This document shows, in pieces, positions 1 to 8,331 of a stretch of 64,000 nt of DNA; the first letter of the stretch is position 1; every line of letters starts with the position of its first letter. The stretch covers positions 1-64,000 of the forward strand of contig JAGVRI010000019.1 in NCBI GenBank assembly GCA_018606645.1, in the 5' to 3' direction. The DNA is from Chloroflexota bacterium. GTDB lineage: Bacteria; Chloroflexota; Anaerolineae; JAAYZQ01. Under the pieces are notes generated by a model. That model searched no databases. It saw only the letters and a program-made list of their open reading frames with translations, and was not told the DNA's origin. Position numbers and translations under genes: made by a program.

Positions 1-30
1 TTCTGGTTCCATCATCAATCCTCACACCTC

Positions 31-441
31 TCAGGCATTCTCCGTGCTTACCACAGGCACTCGATGGGGATGGGCTTTGGGCAACCGGACCAGGAGAAAG
101 CCGTCTTGATAGATCGCCTCGATCTTGTCCTCTTCAATGGGGCGAGGGACGTGCACGCTCGTCTCAAACTGCCCATAAAAGATTTCCATCTGCTGATACC
201 CCAGCTTGGCCGCGGGATCATGGCGTACGCCGCTAATGACTAACCTCTTGGACTCCAGGACGATGGAAAAATCATCTTTTTCCATGCCGGCGATCTCGAC
301 CTTGACCACAATGCAGTCATCGGTTTCATAGACATCCGTTGGCGGGCGCCAGATTCGGCTCTGTCTGGTAGATAGCCAACGCTGGCCGGCCATCGGGTCG
401 CCCAACGGTCCCAATTCTACGTGAATATGTCGCATACCCAT
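31..441 (-). CDS. Hsp20/alpha-crystallin small heat-shock protein
   Basis: Small heat-shock protein of 136 aa, the usual family length; such proteins are cytosolic ATP-independent holdases forming oligomers. The alpha-crystallin domain covers about residues 35-125: it opens at PTDVYETDD, continues with IVVKVEIAGM and the beta-strand segment LVISGVR, and ends in the characteristic GFLLVRLPKA strand. A C-terminal IxI anchoring motif is not clear (VPVV instead). The start at 441 has a purine-rich AGGGGG a few bases upstream; an in-frame ATG at 435 is possible. It is transcribed divergently from the ABC-F gene. I did not find a CIRCE-type operator in the upstream gap. Confidence 0.93.
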   Translation of the reverse strand: MGMRHIHVELGPLGDPMAGQRWLSTRQSRIWRPPTDVYETDDCIVVKVEIAGMEKDDFSIVLESKRLVISGVRHDPAAKLGYQQMEIFYGQFETSVHVPRPIEEDKIEAIYQDGFLLVRLPKAHPHRVPVVSTENA

Positions 442-633
442 AAATGCCCCCTATACCGTATTACACCATTTTAATCTCTCAGGCGATCTTGTTCCGTAGT
501 CTATCCCACAACTTGGGAAAAGAACCTGGTCATTTACATTTTACCACATTTACCGATTCTACTCAAACTGGCCCCTTTCGACCTACGAGGTCTGACCCAT
601 CCGGCGGATGGACGATCATGGTCCCGTTGGAGA

Positions 634-662
634 TTGGTTGGCTTGGGGCGATGTGGTATAAT
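634..662 (+). promoter_or_regulatory. Sigma-70 promoter of the abc-F/coaE genes
   Basis: TTGGTT (634-639), a 17-nt spacer, then TATAAT (657-662) preceded by TGG, i.e. an extended -10. Predicted transcription starts near 669, followed by GGAGG at 674-678 and ATG at 689. This argues against the in-frame TTG at 668, which would lie at or before the transcript start. Confidence 0.65.
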
Positions 663-688
663 GGGCCTTGTCTGGAGGCCAGACGTCA

Positions 689-2608
689 ATGTCTCTCATT
701 GTTGCGGAGCGGATTGCCAAGTCGTTCGATCCATACGACATCTTTGTGGATGTCTCGTGCAGCATTGCTCGCGGAGACCGGATCGCCCTCGTCGGCCGCA
801 ACGGCACCGGCAAGACGACGCTGCTGCGCATCCTGGCCGGATTGGAGCCGCCCAGCAGGGGGCAGGTCCACCGCGCGAAAGGGTTGCGTATTGGCTATCT
901 ACCTCAGGGAGCGATGTTGGACAGTGAGCGGACGCTATGGCAGGAAATGATGACCGTGTTCGACACGCTGCGTACCATGGAGGTCCGGCTCCACCAACTG
1001 GAGATGGAAATGACCGATCCGGCTCGGGTGGAGGCAGTGCTGGACGAGTATGCCGCTCTGCGCGATCGCTTTGAGGCCCTGGGAGGGTATACGTATCAGG
1101 ACCGGACCCGGCATGTGCTCATGGGGTTGGGCTTTCGACCCGAAGAGCATGACATGCCACTGGGACATTTGAGCGGTGGGCAAAAGACACGGGCTCTTCT
1201 GGCCCGCCTGCTGCTCGAATCCCCCGATCTGCTCCTGCTCGATGAGCCGACCAACCATCTGGATTTGCAGGCCATTGAATGGCTGGAAGGCTATTTAAAC
1301 AGTTGGGAAGGTACCGTGCTGCTGGTGGCCCATGACCGCTATTTCCTGGACCGGGTGGTCCACAAGGTATGGGAACTGGCATTCGGTCGTCTGGAAATCT
1401 ACTCAGGCAACTACAGCCAGTATGTCCAGCAACGAGAAGAACGCCAGGCCCGGCGATGGAAGGAGTACCAGACCCAACAGGAGTTGATGGCGAAAGAAGA
1501 GTTCTATATCCAGCGCTACATGGCTGGACAGCGCAGCCGGCAGGCCAAGGGCCGGCTCAAACGTCTGGAGCGTTTCAAACAAGAGCAGATGTTGGACCGC
1601 CCCCGCCAGGAGAAGACGCTGAAATTACACTTTCAGACTCCGTTGCGCAGCGGCGACCGGGTGGTCTGGAGCCAGGATTTGGTGATCGGGTATGATCCCC
1701 AGGCCCCGTTGTTTCGCTGCCCTGACCTGGACCTGCGGCGCGGGGAATGCGCCGCGTTGCTCGGCCCGAATGGTGCCGGCAAGACCACGTTCCTGAAGAC
1801 TATCCTGGGCATGATCGATCCGTTGGCCGGGTTCATTCGCCTCGGCGCCAGCCTCAAGATCGGCTACCTGTCCCAGGTCCACACCGAACTGGATCCGGAA
1901 CAAACCGTCCTGGAGTCCATCCTGGAGGTCAAGGACCTGCCCTTGGGCGAGGCGAGGAGTTTCCTCGCGCGCTTCCTGTTTACCGGGGATGAGGTCATGA
2001 AGCGGATCAGCGATCTTTCGGGGGGTGAGCGAGCCCGGGTGGCCCTGGCCCGATTGGTGCTGCAACGGGCCAACTTCCTGCTCCTTGATGAGCCCACGAA
2101 CCATCTGGACATCGCCAGCCAGGAAGTGCTGGAAGATGTGCTGGACCGGTTCCCAGGAACCATTCTCCTGGTGACCCACGATCGCTACCTGGTGGACCGA
2201 CTGGCGACGCAGCTCTGGATCATCCATCCAGAGGAGCGGGTGCTGGAGGTATTTCCAGGTACCTGGGCCGAATATCTGGAAGCCCGGGCAAAAGAAGCGC
2301 AGGAGGCGGAGGACCGCCGGACCGGTGGTGAAACCCCAAAGAGGGGGTTCGACCAACAACGGCACCTTCGTCGCCAGGAGCAGCGCGCTCGCCGTGAAGA
2401 GGAGGCGCGCCGACAACGCGTGGCTGACCTTGAAGCTGCGATCCATCGCCTCGAACTGGAGATCAAGGCCCTGGAAGAGGAGATGGCGACTGCCAGCGTC
2501 GCCCAACAGATTATGCGCGTGGTTGAGCTGGGCACCCTCCATCGGGACCTGGAGCGCCAGCTCCAGGAACAGTTGGATTTATGGGCCCAGCTTATGGACA
2601 CCGGGTAG
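689..2608 (+). CDS. ABC-F family ATP-binding protein (Uup/EttA/ribosome-protection type)
   Basis: Soluble duplicated ABC ATPase of 639 aa without membrane segments; ABC-F proteins act on the ribosome (translation factors or antibiotic protection). Two nucleotide-binding domains are visible: GRNGTGKTT near residue 36 with LSGGQ and LLLLDEPTNHLD, then GPNGAGKTT in the second half with LSGGERARVALARLVL and a second LLLLDEPTNHLD. An Arg/Lys-rich linker lies between them, and the C-terminal ~90 residues are an E/R-rich coiled coil as in Uup. ATG 689 is chosen for GGAGG ten bases upstream and the promoter position. CoaE follows after 6 nt, so they are probably co-transcribed. The exact ABC-F subgroup cannot be decided by eye. 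Confidence 0.93.
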   Translation: MSLIVAERIAKSFDPYDIFVDVSCSIARGDRIALVGRNGTGKTTLLRILAGLEPPSRGQVHRAKGLRIGYLPQGAMLDSERTLWQEMMTVFDTLRTMEVRLHQLEMEMTDPARVEAVLDEYAALRDRFEALGGYTYQDRTRHVLMGLGFRPEEHDMPLGHLSGGQKTRALLARLLLESPDLLLLDEPTNHLDLQAIEWLEGYLNSWEGTVLLVAHDRYFLDRVVHKVWELAFGRLEIYSGNYSQYVQQREERQARRWKEYQTQQELMAKEEFYIQRYMAGQRSRQAKGRLKRLERFKQEQMLDRPRQEKTLKLHFQTPLRSGDRVVWSQDLVIGYDPQAPLFRCPDLDLRRGECAALLGPNGAGKTTFLKTILGMIDPLAGFIRLGASLKIGYLSQVHTELDPEQTVLESILEVKDLPLGEARSFLARFLFTGDEVMKRISDLSGGERARVALARLVLQRANFLLLDEPTNHLDIASQEVLEDVLDRFPGTILLVTHDRYLVDRLATQLWIIHPEERVLEVFPGTWAEYLEARAKEAQEAEDRRTGGETPKRGFDQQRHLRRQEQRARREEEARRQRVADLEAAIHRLELEIKALEEEMATASVAQQIMRVVELGTLHRDLERQLQEQLDLWAQLMDTG

Positions 2609-2614
2609 GCCGCG

Positions 2615-3811
2615 ATGACGCACCGTCCGTTTGTGATCGGTCTGACCGGCAACATCGCGACCGGTAAAAGCACGGTCGCGCAGATGCTGGCCGGGTTGGG
2701 CGCCCAGGTGATCGATGCCGATGAAGTGGCCCATGAAGTGATGCGCCCGGATGGTCCGGCCTATGGCGATGTGATCGAGGCCTTTGGCCCAGAGATATTG
2801 ACCGAAGCGGGGACGATCGATCGCGCCCGGCTCGGATCTATCGTATTCCGCGACCCGGCTGCCCTCCAACGGTTGGAGGGAGCGGTCCACCCGGCCACGC
2901 TGGCCGAAGTCGAGCGACGGATCGCCCAGGCAACCCAACCGGTCGTGGTAGTCGAGGCGATCAAACTGATCGAGTCGGGAATGCATCTCCAGTGCGACAC
3001 GCTCTGGGTGGTGACCGCACCCCGTGCGCTGCAAATTGCCCGATTGATGTCCAGCCGGGGTTTGAGCGAAGAGGAAGCCACGGTGCGCATAGACGCCCAA
3101 CCCCCTCAGGAGGACAAGGCCGCCCTGGCCGATCGGGTGTTCGTCAACGATGGCGACCTGGACCACCTGCGCCAGCAAGTCGAGGCAGCCTGGTCTCAGA
3201 TCCAACAGGAACTGGGAAGCGCCCGCTACGCCAGAGAGAAGGCAGGCGCCAGCCCGAACCAGAGCGGGCGACAAGTCGAGCATCGGTCCCAAGAAGGTTC
3301 CGAACCCACGGCTCCCGCGCAAGGCGACGTGGAGGTCCGGCGGGCCAGGCGCGGGGATGTCCCCGCCATCTGTGCCCTGTTCCGCAAACGCCGGCGAACG
3401 GCCCAGGTGGACGAGGCCCAAGCGTTGGAGTGGCTGTTCAGCAAAGGGCTGCTTGTAGCGATCGATGATGATACTGTGGTCGGGGTAGCAGCCTGGCAGA
3501 TCGAAAACCTGATCTCGGTGACCGATGTTATCATGGTCTCGCCGGCGCGGCTGTGGACGAAGGTGGGCAGCCGATTGCTGGCGACGATTGAAGCCGAGGC
3601 CCAGTCGCTCATGTGCGAGGCCAACATTGTGCTATTGCCCGCAGCCACGGCCCGGCCGGTCCGCGCCGCTTTCCTGAAACTGGGCTACCAACCCCATCGT
3701 TTGGAGGCTTTGCATCCGATCTGGCAAGGCGTATTGATCCCGTTCCTCACCGCTGAGCCCGAGCTGATGGTCAAGCGGTTGCGGGAACGGATGATTATGA
3801 TCCCGATCTAG
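2615..3811 (+). CDS. coaE: Dephospho-CoA kinase fused to a GNAT-like domain
   Basis: Residues ~5-205 are CoaE, which phosphorylates dephospho-CoA in the last step of CoA synthesis: P-loop GLTGNIATGKST, the VIDADEVAHE segment, and LADRVFVNDGD near the end of the kinase. CoaE is normally ~200 aa, but this protein has 398. After a charged linker (about 205-235) comes a second domain starting VEVRRARRGDVPAICALF, with the strand order of a GNAT N-acyltransferase (ARLWTKVGSRLLATIEAEA resembles the acyl-CoA-binding region, AAFLKLGYQPHR the last strand). The GNAT loop is divergent, so activity is uncertain. The pairing of a CoA-making kinase and an acyl-CoA-using fold is unusual. It lies 6 nt after the ABC-F gene. 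Confidence 0.9.
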   Translation: MTHRPFVIGLTGNIATGKSTVAQMLAGLGAQVIDADEVAHEVMRPDGPAYGDVIEAFGPEILTEAGTIDRARLGSIVFRDPAALQRLEGAVHPATLAEVERRIAQATQPVVVVEAIKLIESGMHLQCDTLWVVTAPRALQIARLMSSRGLSEEEATVRIDAQPPQEDKAALADRVFVNDGDLDHLRQQVEAAWSQIQQELGSARYAREKAGASPNQSGRQVEHRSQEGSEPTAPAQGDVEVRRARRGDVPAICALFRKRRRTAQVDEAQALEWLFSKGLLVAIDDDTVVGVAAWQIENLISVTDVIMVSPARLWTKVGSRLLATIEAEAQSLMCEANIVLLPAATARPVRAAFLKLGYQPHRLEALHPIWQGVLIPFLTAEPELMVKRLRERMIMIPI

Positions 3812-3834
3812 AGCGAAAGGAGGGAGCTCGCGTT

Positions 3835-4047
3835 ATGTCCATCAAAGAATGGGCCAGCCGGCATCCGCGATTGGTGATGTGGGCCGTGTTGGCGGTGGGG
3901 ATGGTCATTATCCTGATCTGGTCGGCCAAAGATGTAGGGTTGCTGCCCGGGCAGTGGGCGGCGTTGATCATCACCACCATCTTGCTGGCCGGCCTGTGCG
4001 TGTGGATCATCAGTTGGGGCGAAAAAGACGAAGAAAAAGAAGCGTAA
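3835..4047 (+). CDS. Small two-helix membrane protein
   Basis: 70-aa protein with two predicted transmembrane segments, about residues 14-30 (VMWAVLAVGMVIILIW) and 42-60 (WAALIITTILLAGLCVWII), and an acidic/basic tail GEKDEEKEA. A strong AAAGGAGGG stands about 10 nt upstream of the ATG. It lies 23 nt after coaE on the same strand and ends 14 nt before the convergent 326-aa gene. I recognise no family; the composition and ribosome-binding site make it a believable gene. Confidence 0.7.
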   Translation: MSIKEWASRHPRLVMWAVLAVGMVIILIWSAKDVGLLPGQWAALIITTILLAGLCVWIISWGEKDEEKEA

Positions 4048-4061
4048 GCCAGGGCAGCGGC

Positions 4062-5042
4062 TCAGGGCGCTGCGTTCGGATCAACGCCAAGCCACCACCA
4101 GTTATTGGGGATGCCCCGGGTGGAGCCAGGCGCTTTGGGCAGATGCCTGAGCCACCACTTGTGGTGAGCACGCATATCCCCATCGCCCCACTCACTGCAG
4201 TCCACCTCGCGCACGATGCCTTGAAAGTTCGGAAAGTTGAGCCAGTCGTCGCAATTGCTGAGCACCCGGTTCCGATTGCCCCAGTCATAGTCAGTCAGGC
4301 TATTGGGCGCATAGTGCATCCAGCCGCAGTTAGCCTGTCCCGGCGCAATCTTGTCATAGCGGATGAATTGCTCCCACAGGTTCTCTTCCCCTGGATAGCG
4401 ACGCCAGGCGTGCTGCAGAAGAAACTCAACCCGGTGCCCAAAACTCTCCAGCATGGGGCCAACGTCGCGCTCATAGTTAAAGCCCATGATGATAAAGCGG
4501 CGCGAAATCCCTTGATGGTACAAAAGCGGCGGTGCATTGCACCAAAACGCATCCGGCCCTACCATCAGCGACTCGTACAGGCCGGCATAGGGGAAGGCAA
4601 ATACCCACACTTCGTCGATCTGCCCGGATTCGACCCGATGCAGTAGATCAAACCGAGAGATGATGGCCTCATAGTCCACCGTGTCCGGTTGGTGCCAGCC
4701 GCTCTGGCTGCGCCAGCAACCAAGAAAGGTTGTCTCATCGTAGCGAAACCCGTCCACCTTGACCGGCCAGTCATCCACGACGACCTGTTCGACGATCCGA
4801 TACTCCAGCAAGTTGCCGCTGCATTCCTTCAGATCCGCGATATACGCCCGGCACAATTCATCCACATCGTACCAGCCCAGGACCTCCGTCAGCCGCCGGT
4901 CCCCCTCGCTGCGGATGATGGGATTGAACGTAATCAGCAGAACCCGCGGGCGCAGGGATGCCGGCACCTCGTCCCCTTCTGGAGCAGCGGGACGCCCCGT
5001 CCGAAACAGAGATAGAATGAGTTCGATCAATCGCTGCCACAT
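4062..5042 (-). CDS. Conserved hypothetical protein, Trp-rich C-terminus
   Basis: 326 aa, family not recognised. After a short N-terminal amphipathic stretch it has a strand-like VLLITFNPII segment, a central region with WVFAFPYAGLYES, and a C-terminal third rich in Trp, His and Asn (WGDGDMRAHHKWWLRHLP, then NNWWWLGVDP). Several invariant-looking Asp/Glu/His residues suggest a metal or sugar-active fold, but that is speculation. It is the last gene of a minus-strand run after flavin reductase and mutS2, starting 14 nt after the mutS2 stop. Confidence 0.75.
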   Translation of the reverse strand: MWQRLIELILSLFRTGRPAAPEGDEVPASLRPRVLLITFNPIIRSEGDRRLTEVLGWYDVDELCRAYIADLKECSGNLLEYRIVEQVVVDDWPVKVDGFRYDETTFLGCWRSQSGWHQPDTVDYEAIISRFDLLHRVESGQIDEVWVFAFPYAGLYESLMVGPDAFWCNAPPLLYHQGISRRFIIMGFNYERDVGPMLESFGHRVEFLLQHAWRRYPGEENLWEQFIRYDKIAPGQANCGWMHYAPNSLTDYDWGNRNRVLSNCDDWLNFPNFQGIVREVDCSEWGDGDMRAHHKWWLRHLPKAPGSTRGIPNNWWWLGVDPNAAP

Positions 5043-5056
5043 TCCTTCACCTGCCT

Positions 5057-7435
5057 TCAGTCGCGGTCAAAATAGGCAATGGTGACGCCGGTTCCGCCTT
5101 CCTCCTCGCTGCCCTCCCGGTACGACTTGACCAGAGGATGATGGCGCAACTGTTCTCGCACCGCCTGGCGCAACGTGCCCGTTCCTTTTCCGTGGATGAT
5201 CCGCACAAAAGGCAACCCGCTCAAAAAGGCGTCGTCCAGGTATTTCTCCAGCACGGGTAGGGCATCCTCCACTCGCTGGCCCCGCAGATTCAGCTCCAGG
5301 CTGGCGGAGGGCCGTGGGCCGGCCGAATAGGCAGGGCCTTGCACCCTGACCGGCTCTGGAGAGGCGCGCCACTCCAGATCGCTGCGCGGCACCCGCACCC
5401 CAAAGGCACCGACCTGCACCTCCGCGCTGTCATCGTCGAGCGAGGTAACCTGGCCCAGCGCGCCGAGCGTCCGAACCCAGACCGTATCTCCCACCGCGAT
5501 CTCGTCAGCCGCGCGGGGGCTTTTGGGGGGAGGTGGAAGGGAGGTCAGGATGGCTTGTTCTTTCTCCGCCACCTGCTGTCTGGCCTGAGCCAGCCACTCC
5601 ATGCTCAGGGAAGAACGTCGGCGCTGGTCAGCCAGTTCGGCGCGCAGCGCCTCGATCTCCCTTCTGAGTTGCTCCAGGTGATGCTGCGCCTCGGCGCGAG
5701 CCTGGTTCAGGATCTCCGCCCGCTCCTCCTCGATAGCCGCCAGCCGGGCGTTCAGCCGCCGTTCGAGTTCCGCCGCCCGCCGTTCGGCCTGCACCGCCCG
5801 GTCCCGGGCGACGATCGCTTCCTGATGGGCCTGCTGGATCTCGGCCAGGAGCGATTCGGTCTTGAGTTCATCGGGCGAGACAAACATCCGCGCCGCTTCG
5901 ACGATGGGGCCTGGTAGCCCCAGCCGCTCGGCAATGGCGAACGCGTTGCTGTGCCCGGGCAGTCCGATCCTCATCTTGTAGGTAGGAGCCAGGGTTTCCA
6001 GATCAAACTCGACGCTGGCATTTTCTACCCCGGGCGTCGTATGGGCAAAAGCCTTCAGTTCCGAGTAATGGGTAGCCACTAAGGTCGTGATCCGCCGCGC
6101 CAACAAGTGCATGAGCAGAGCCCGGGCCAATGCCGACCCCTCCACCGGATCGGTCCCTGCCCCAAGCTCATCGAGCAAGACCAGACTCCGTTCATCGGCC
6201 TGCTGGAGAATGCGGATAATGTTGGTCAGGTGGGCGGAAAAAGTGGAGAGGGACTGCTCAATCGATTGCTCATCCCCGATATCCGCATAGATGCCCGAAA
6301 AGACCGAGAGCGCCGAGCCTTCCGCCACCGGCAGAAACAGGCCTGACTGGGCCATCGCCGCCAACAGGCCCACCGTTTTGAGCGCCACCGTTTTGCCGCC
6401 AGTATTCGGTCCGGTAATGACCAGGATGAAATATTCGTCGCTCAAATGAACGTCAATGGGCACCACCCGGGCCGGATCGAGGAGGGGATGGCGGGCCTGG
6501 CGCAGGTCCAGCGTCGAACCTGGATGCTGTTCGGCCGGAACTTTTTTTAGCGGTACAATCCGGGGTTCGGTCGCGTCCAACGCCTCGGCATAGCGCGCTT
6601 TGGCAAACGCCAGGTCCAGTTCCGCTAACGCCTCCACGGTCCAGACCAACTCATCGGTCTGTTCAGCGACCAGCGCCGATAGCTCCGTCAGGATGCGCTG
6701 GACCTCCCGTTCCTCTTCCATCTGGAGTTCGCGCCATTGGTTGCCCATCTCCACCATGAACAACGGCTCGATGAATAGGGTGGCCCCGCTGGAAGACGTA
6801 TCGTGGACAATGCCCGGGATGCGTCCCCGGAATTCGGCCTTGAGGGGGATGACATAGCGGCCATTCCGCTGGGTGATCAACAACTCCTGCAAATAGCCCG
6901 AATATCTGGGACTGGTGAGGATTCGGTTCAGGCGCTCCAGCAACCGTTCATGGGTGATGCGCAACTCGCGCCGGATGCGGGCCAATTTGTCGCTGGCATG
7001 GTCCACCACCTCCCCTTGATCGCTGATGCACCGACCGATCTCGTCGACCAATGCTTCGCACGGTTCGATCCGGGCGGCAATGTCGGCCAGGAGAGGGGCT
7101 TGCTCCCGCAACCGGACCAGAGCCTGACGCACCCGCCGCGCGGTGCGGAGCGTGTCATGGATCTCGAGCAACTCCGCCGGCTGCAGCACTGCCCCTCGTT
7201 GCGCATTCTGCGCCAATGGGCGCACATCGCGGACCCCGCCCAACGAGACTCCGCCATGAGCATCCAGGATATGGCGGGCCTCGCGGGTTTCCTGTAGCCG
7301 CTGCTGCACCTCGGTCAAGATCGGCGAAGGTTCGAGAGCCAACGCCAGGTCACGGCCGGCAGAAAATGAGGTGTATTCCGCCAGGCGGCTCAAGATCTGA
7401 GGCAAGTCGAGGGTGTTCAGATGCTTTGGATCCAT
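5057..7435 (-). CDS. mutS2: MutS2 family ATPase/endonuclease
   Basis: 792 aa, full length for MutS2, which acts on branched DNA or collided ribosomes rather than in classical mismatch repair. N-terminal MutS core and lever domains begin MDPKHLNTLDLP. The ATPase has Walker A GPNTGGKTVALKT near residue 340, LVLLDELGAGTDPVEG, and VATHYSELKAF. A long coiled coil rich in Ala/Glu/Arg (about 520-620) leads to a KOW-like strand region and a C-terminal Smr nuclease domain with LNLRGQRVEDA and IIHGKGTGTLR. It starts 28 nt after the flavin reductase stop, so they are likely in one operon; no strong Shine-Dalgarno is visible. Confidence 0.96.
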   Translation of the reverse strand: MDPKHLNTLDLPQILSRLAEYTSFSAGRDLALALEPSPILTEVQQRLQETREARHILDAHGGVSLGGVRDVRPLAQNAQRGAVLQPAELLEIHDTLRTARRVRQALVRLREQAPLLADIAARIEPCEALVDEIGRCISDQGEVVDHASDKLARIRRELRITHERLLERLNRILTSPRYSGYLQELLITQRNGRYVIPLKAEFRGRIPGIVHDTSSSGATLFIEPLFMVEMGNQWRELQMEEEREVQRILTELSALVAEQTDELVWTVEALAELDLAFAKARYAEALDATEPRIVPLKKVPAEQHPGSTLDLRQARHPLLDPARVVPIDVHLSDEYFILVITGPNTGGKTVALKTVGLLAAMAQSGLFLPVAEGSALSVFSGIYADIGDEQSIEQSLSTFSAHLTNIIRILQQADERSLVLLDELGAGTDPVEGSALARALLMHLLARRITTLVATHYSELKAFAHTTPGVENASVEFDLETLAPTYKMRIGLPGHSNAFAIAERLGLPGPIVEAARMFVSPDELKTESLLAEIQQAHQEAIVARDRAVQAERRAAELERRLNARLAAIEEERAEILNQARAEAQHHLEQLRREIEALRAELADQRRRSSLSMEWLAQARQQVAEKEQAILTSLPPPPKSPRAADEIAVGDTVWVRTLGALGQVTSLDDDSAEVQVGAFGVRVPRSDLEWRASPEPVRVQGPAYSAGPRPSASLELNLRGQRVEDALPVLEKYLDDAFLSGLPFVRIIHGKGTGTLRQAVREQLRHHPLVKSYREGSEEEGGTGVTIAYFDRD

Positions 7436-7463
7436 TAGCTATCCACGTCGGTCGGAGTGGGTC

Positions 7464-8021
7464 CTATCCCACCCCACGCCGCCAATCGCCATACGAGCCA
7501 AGAGGGTCGCCTAACCGGTAATACTTTTCTGCAGCGTACACCAACAGGTTGGCCCGTTCAAAATCCAGCCGCTGGCGCTCGTCCAGCACCTCCTCGCTGG
7601 CCATGATCGCCACCACTTCCCCGATAAACAGGTCATGGCTGCCCAAAGGCAATCGCTGGACGACACGGCACTCCAGAGCGATAGGACATTCGGCGATGAC
7701 CGGCACCCGGACCTGGCTGCCCGGAACCGGGGTGAGTCCGCAGGCTGCCCACTTGTCCGTGTCCCGGCCTGATACGTGACCACAGTAATCCACGATCGCC
7801 GCCTGGTCAGCACGCGGCAGGTTGACCACAAACTCCTGGCCCTGCAGGATCAGGCCGTGGGAGTAGCGCTCGGGGCGCACCCCGATGCCGACCATGGGCG
7901 GCTTGGAACAGAGGGTACCAGCCCAGGCCAGGGTAATGATGTTCGGTCGTTCCAGACCGCAGGTCACCAACACCACAGGGAGCGGATAGAGAGCCGTCGT
8001 TGCAGATTTAAGCACTTTCAT
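7464..8021 (-). CDS. Flavin reductase-like FMN-binding protein
   Basis: 185 aa with the split-barrel FMN-binding fold of the flavin reductase / DIM6-NTAB family, which uses NAD(P)H or bound FMN for small redox reactions. It shows TTALYPLPVVLVTCG, NIITLAWAGTLCSKPPMVGI and FVVNLPRADQ, all family-typical. The open frame extends a further 68 codons upstream, but AAGGAG lies six bases before ATG 8021 and the first residues there (MKVLKSATTALYP) match family starts. First gene of the minus-strand operon with mutS2. Confidence 0.88.
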   Translation of the reverse strand: MKVLKSATTALYPLPVVLVTCGLERPNIITLAWAGTLCSKPPMVGIGVRPERYSHGLILQGQEFVVNLPRADQAAIVDYCGHVSGRDTDKWAACGLTPVPGSQVRVPVIAECPIALECRVVQRLPLGSHDLFIGEVVAIMASEEVLDERQRLDFERANLLVYAAEKYYRLGDPLGSYGDWRRGVG

Positions 8022-8196
8022 GGGAATCTCCTTATCGGTGGTTCTTGGATCAATATGCCCGGCGCCCGGTGATGGCCACCTCCAAAGTTGACCGTCACAC
8101 CGGAACCCGTCGGATGACAACAATCCAGCGACAGATTGCCGTCCAACGAGGCCGCGTTCTCGAGCCGGTATCAAGACAATCCACAGCGCCTTGGAT

Positions 8197-8225
8197 ATTG
8201 TACTGCAAAAGCCAATCAGAGGCAA
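8197..8225 (-). promoter_or_regulatory. Candidate sigma-70 promoter for flavin reductase-mutS2
   Basis: On the minus strand: TTGCCT (8225-8220), a 17-nt spacer, TACAAT (8202-8197). It would give a leader of about 170 nt before ATG 8021. It is back to back with the threonine synthase promoter. Confidence 0.45.
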
Positions 8226-8265
8226 AGTGGGTCAGGGATGGATACTGAGCGGCCAAGCCGGCGAT

Positions 8266-8294
8266 TTGACAGCGGCCCGCGATCGGTGTATAAC
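8266..8294 (+). promoter_or_regulatory. Sigma-70 promoter of threonine synthase gene
   Basis: TTGACA (8266-8271), a 17-nt spacer, TATAAC (8289-8294). The expected start of transcription is near 8301, about 30 nt before ATG 8332. This supports 8332 over the earlier in-frame starts, which lie upstream of the transcript. Confidence 0.65.
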
Positions 8295-8331
8295 CACCAG
8301 GGACTTGATTCGCCGGCGTACTGGTTTAGCC

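Noticed and set aside
3849..4646. A 265-codon plus-strand frame over the small membrane protein and the 326-aa gene
   Set aside because: It runs through two better supported genes in other frames and has low-complexity His-rich sequence.
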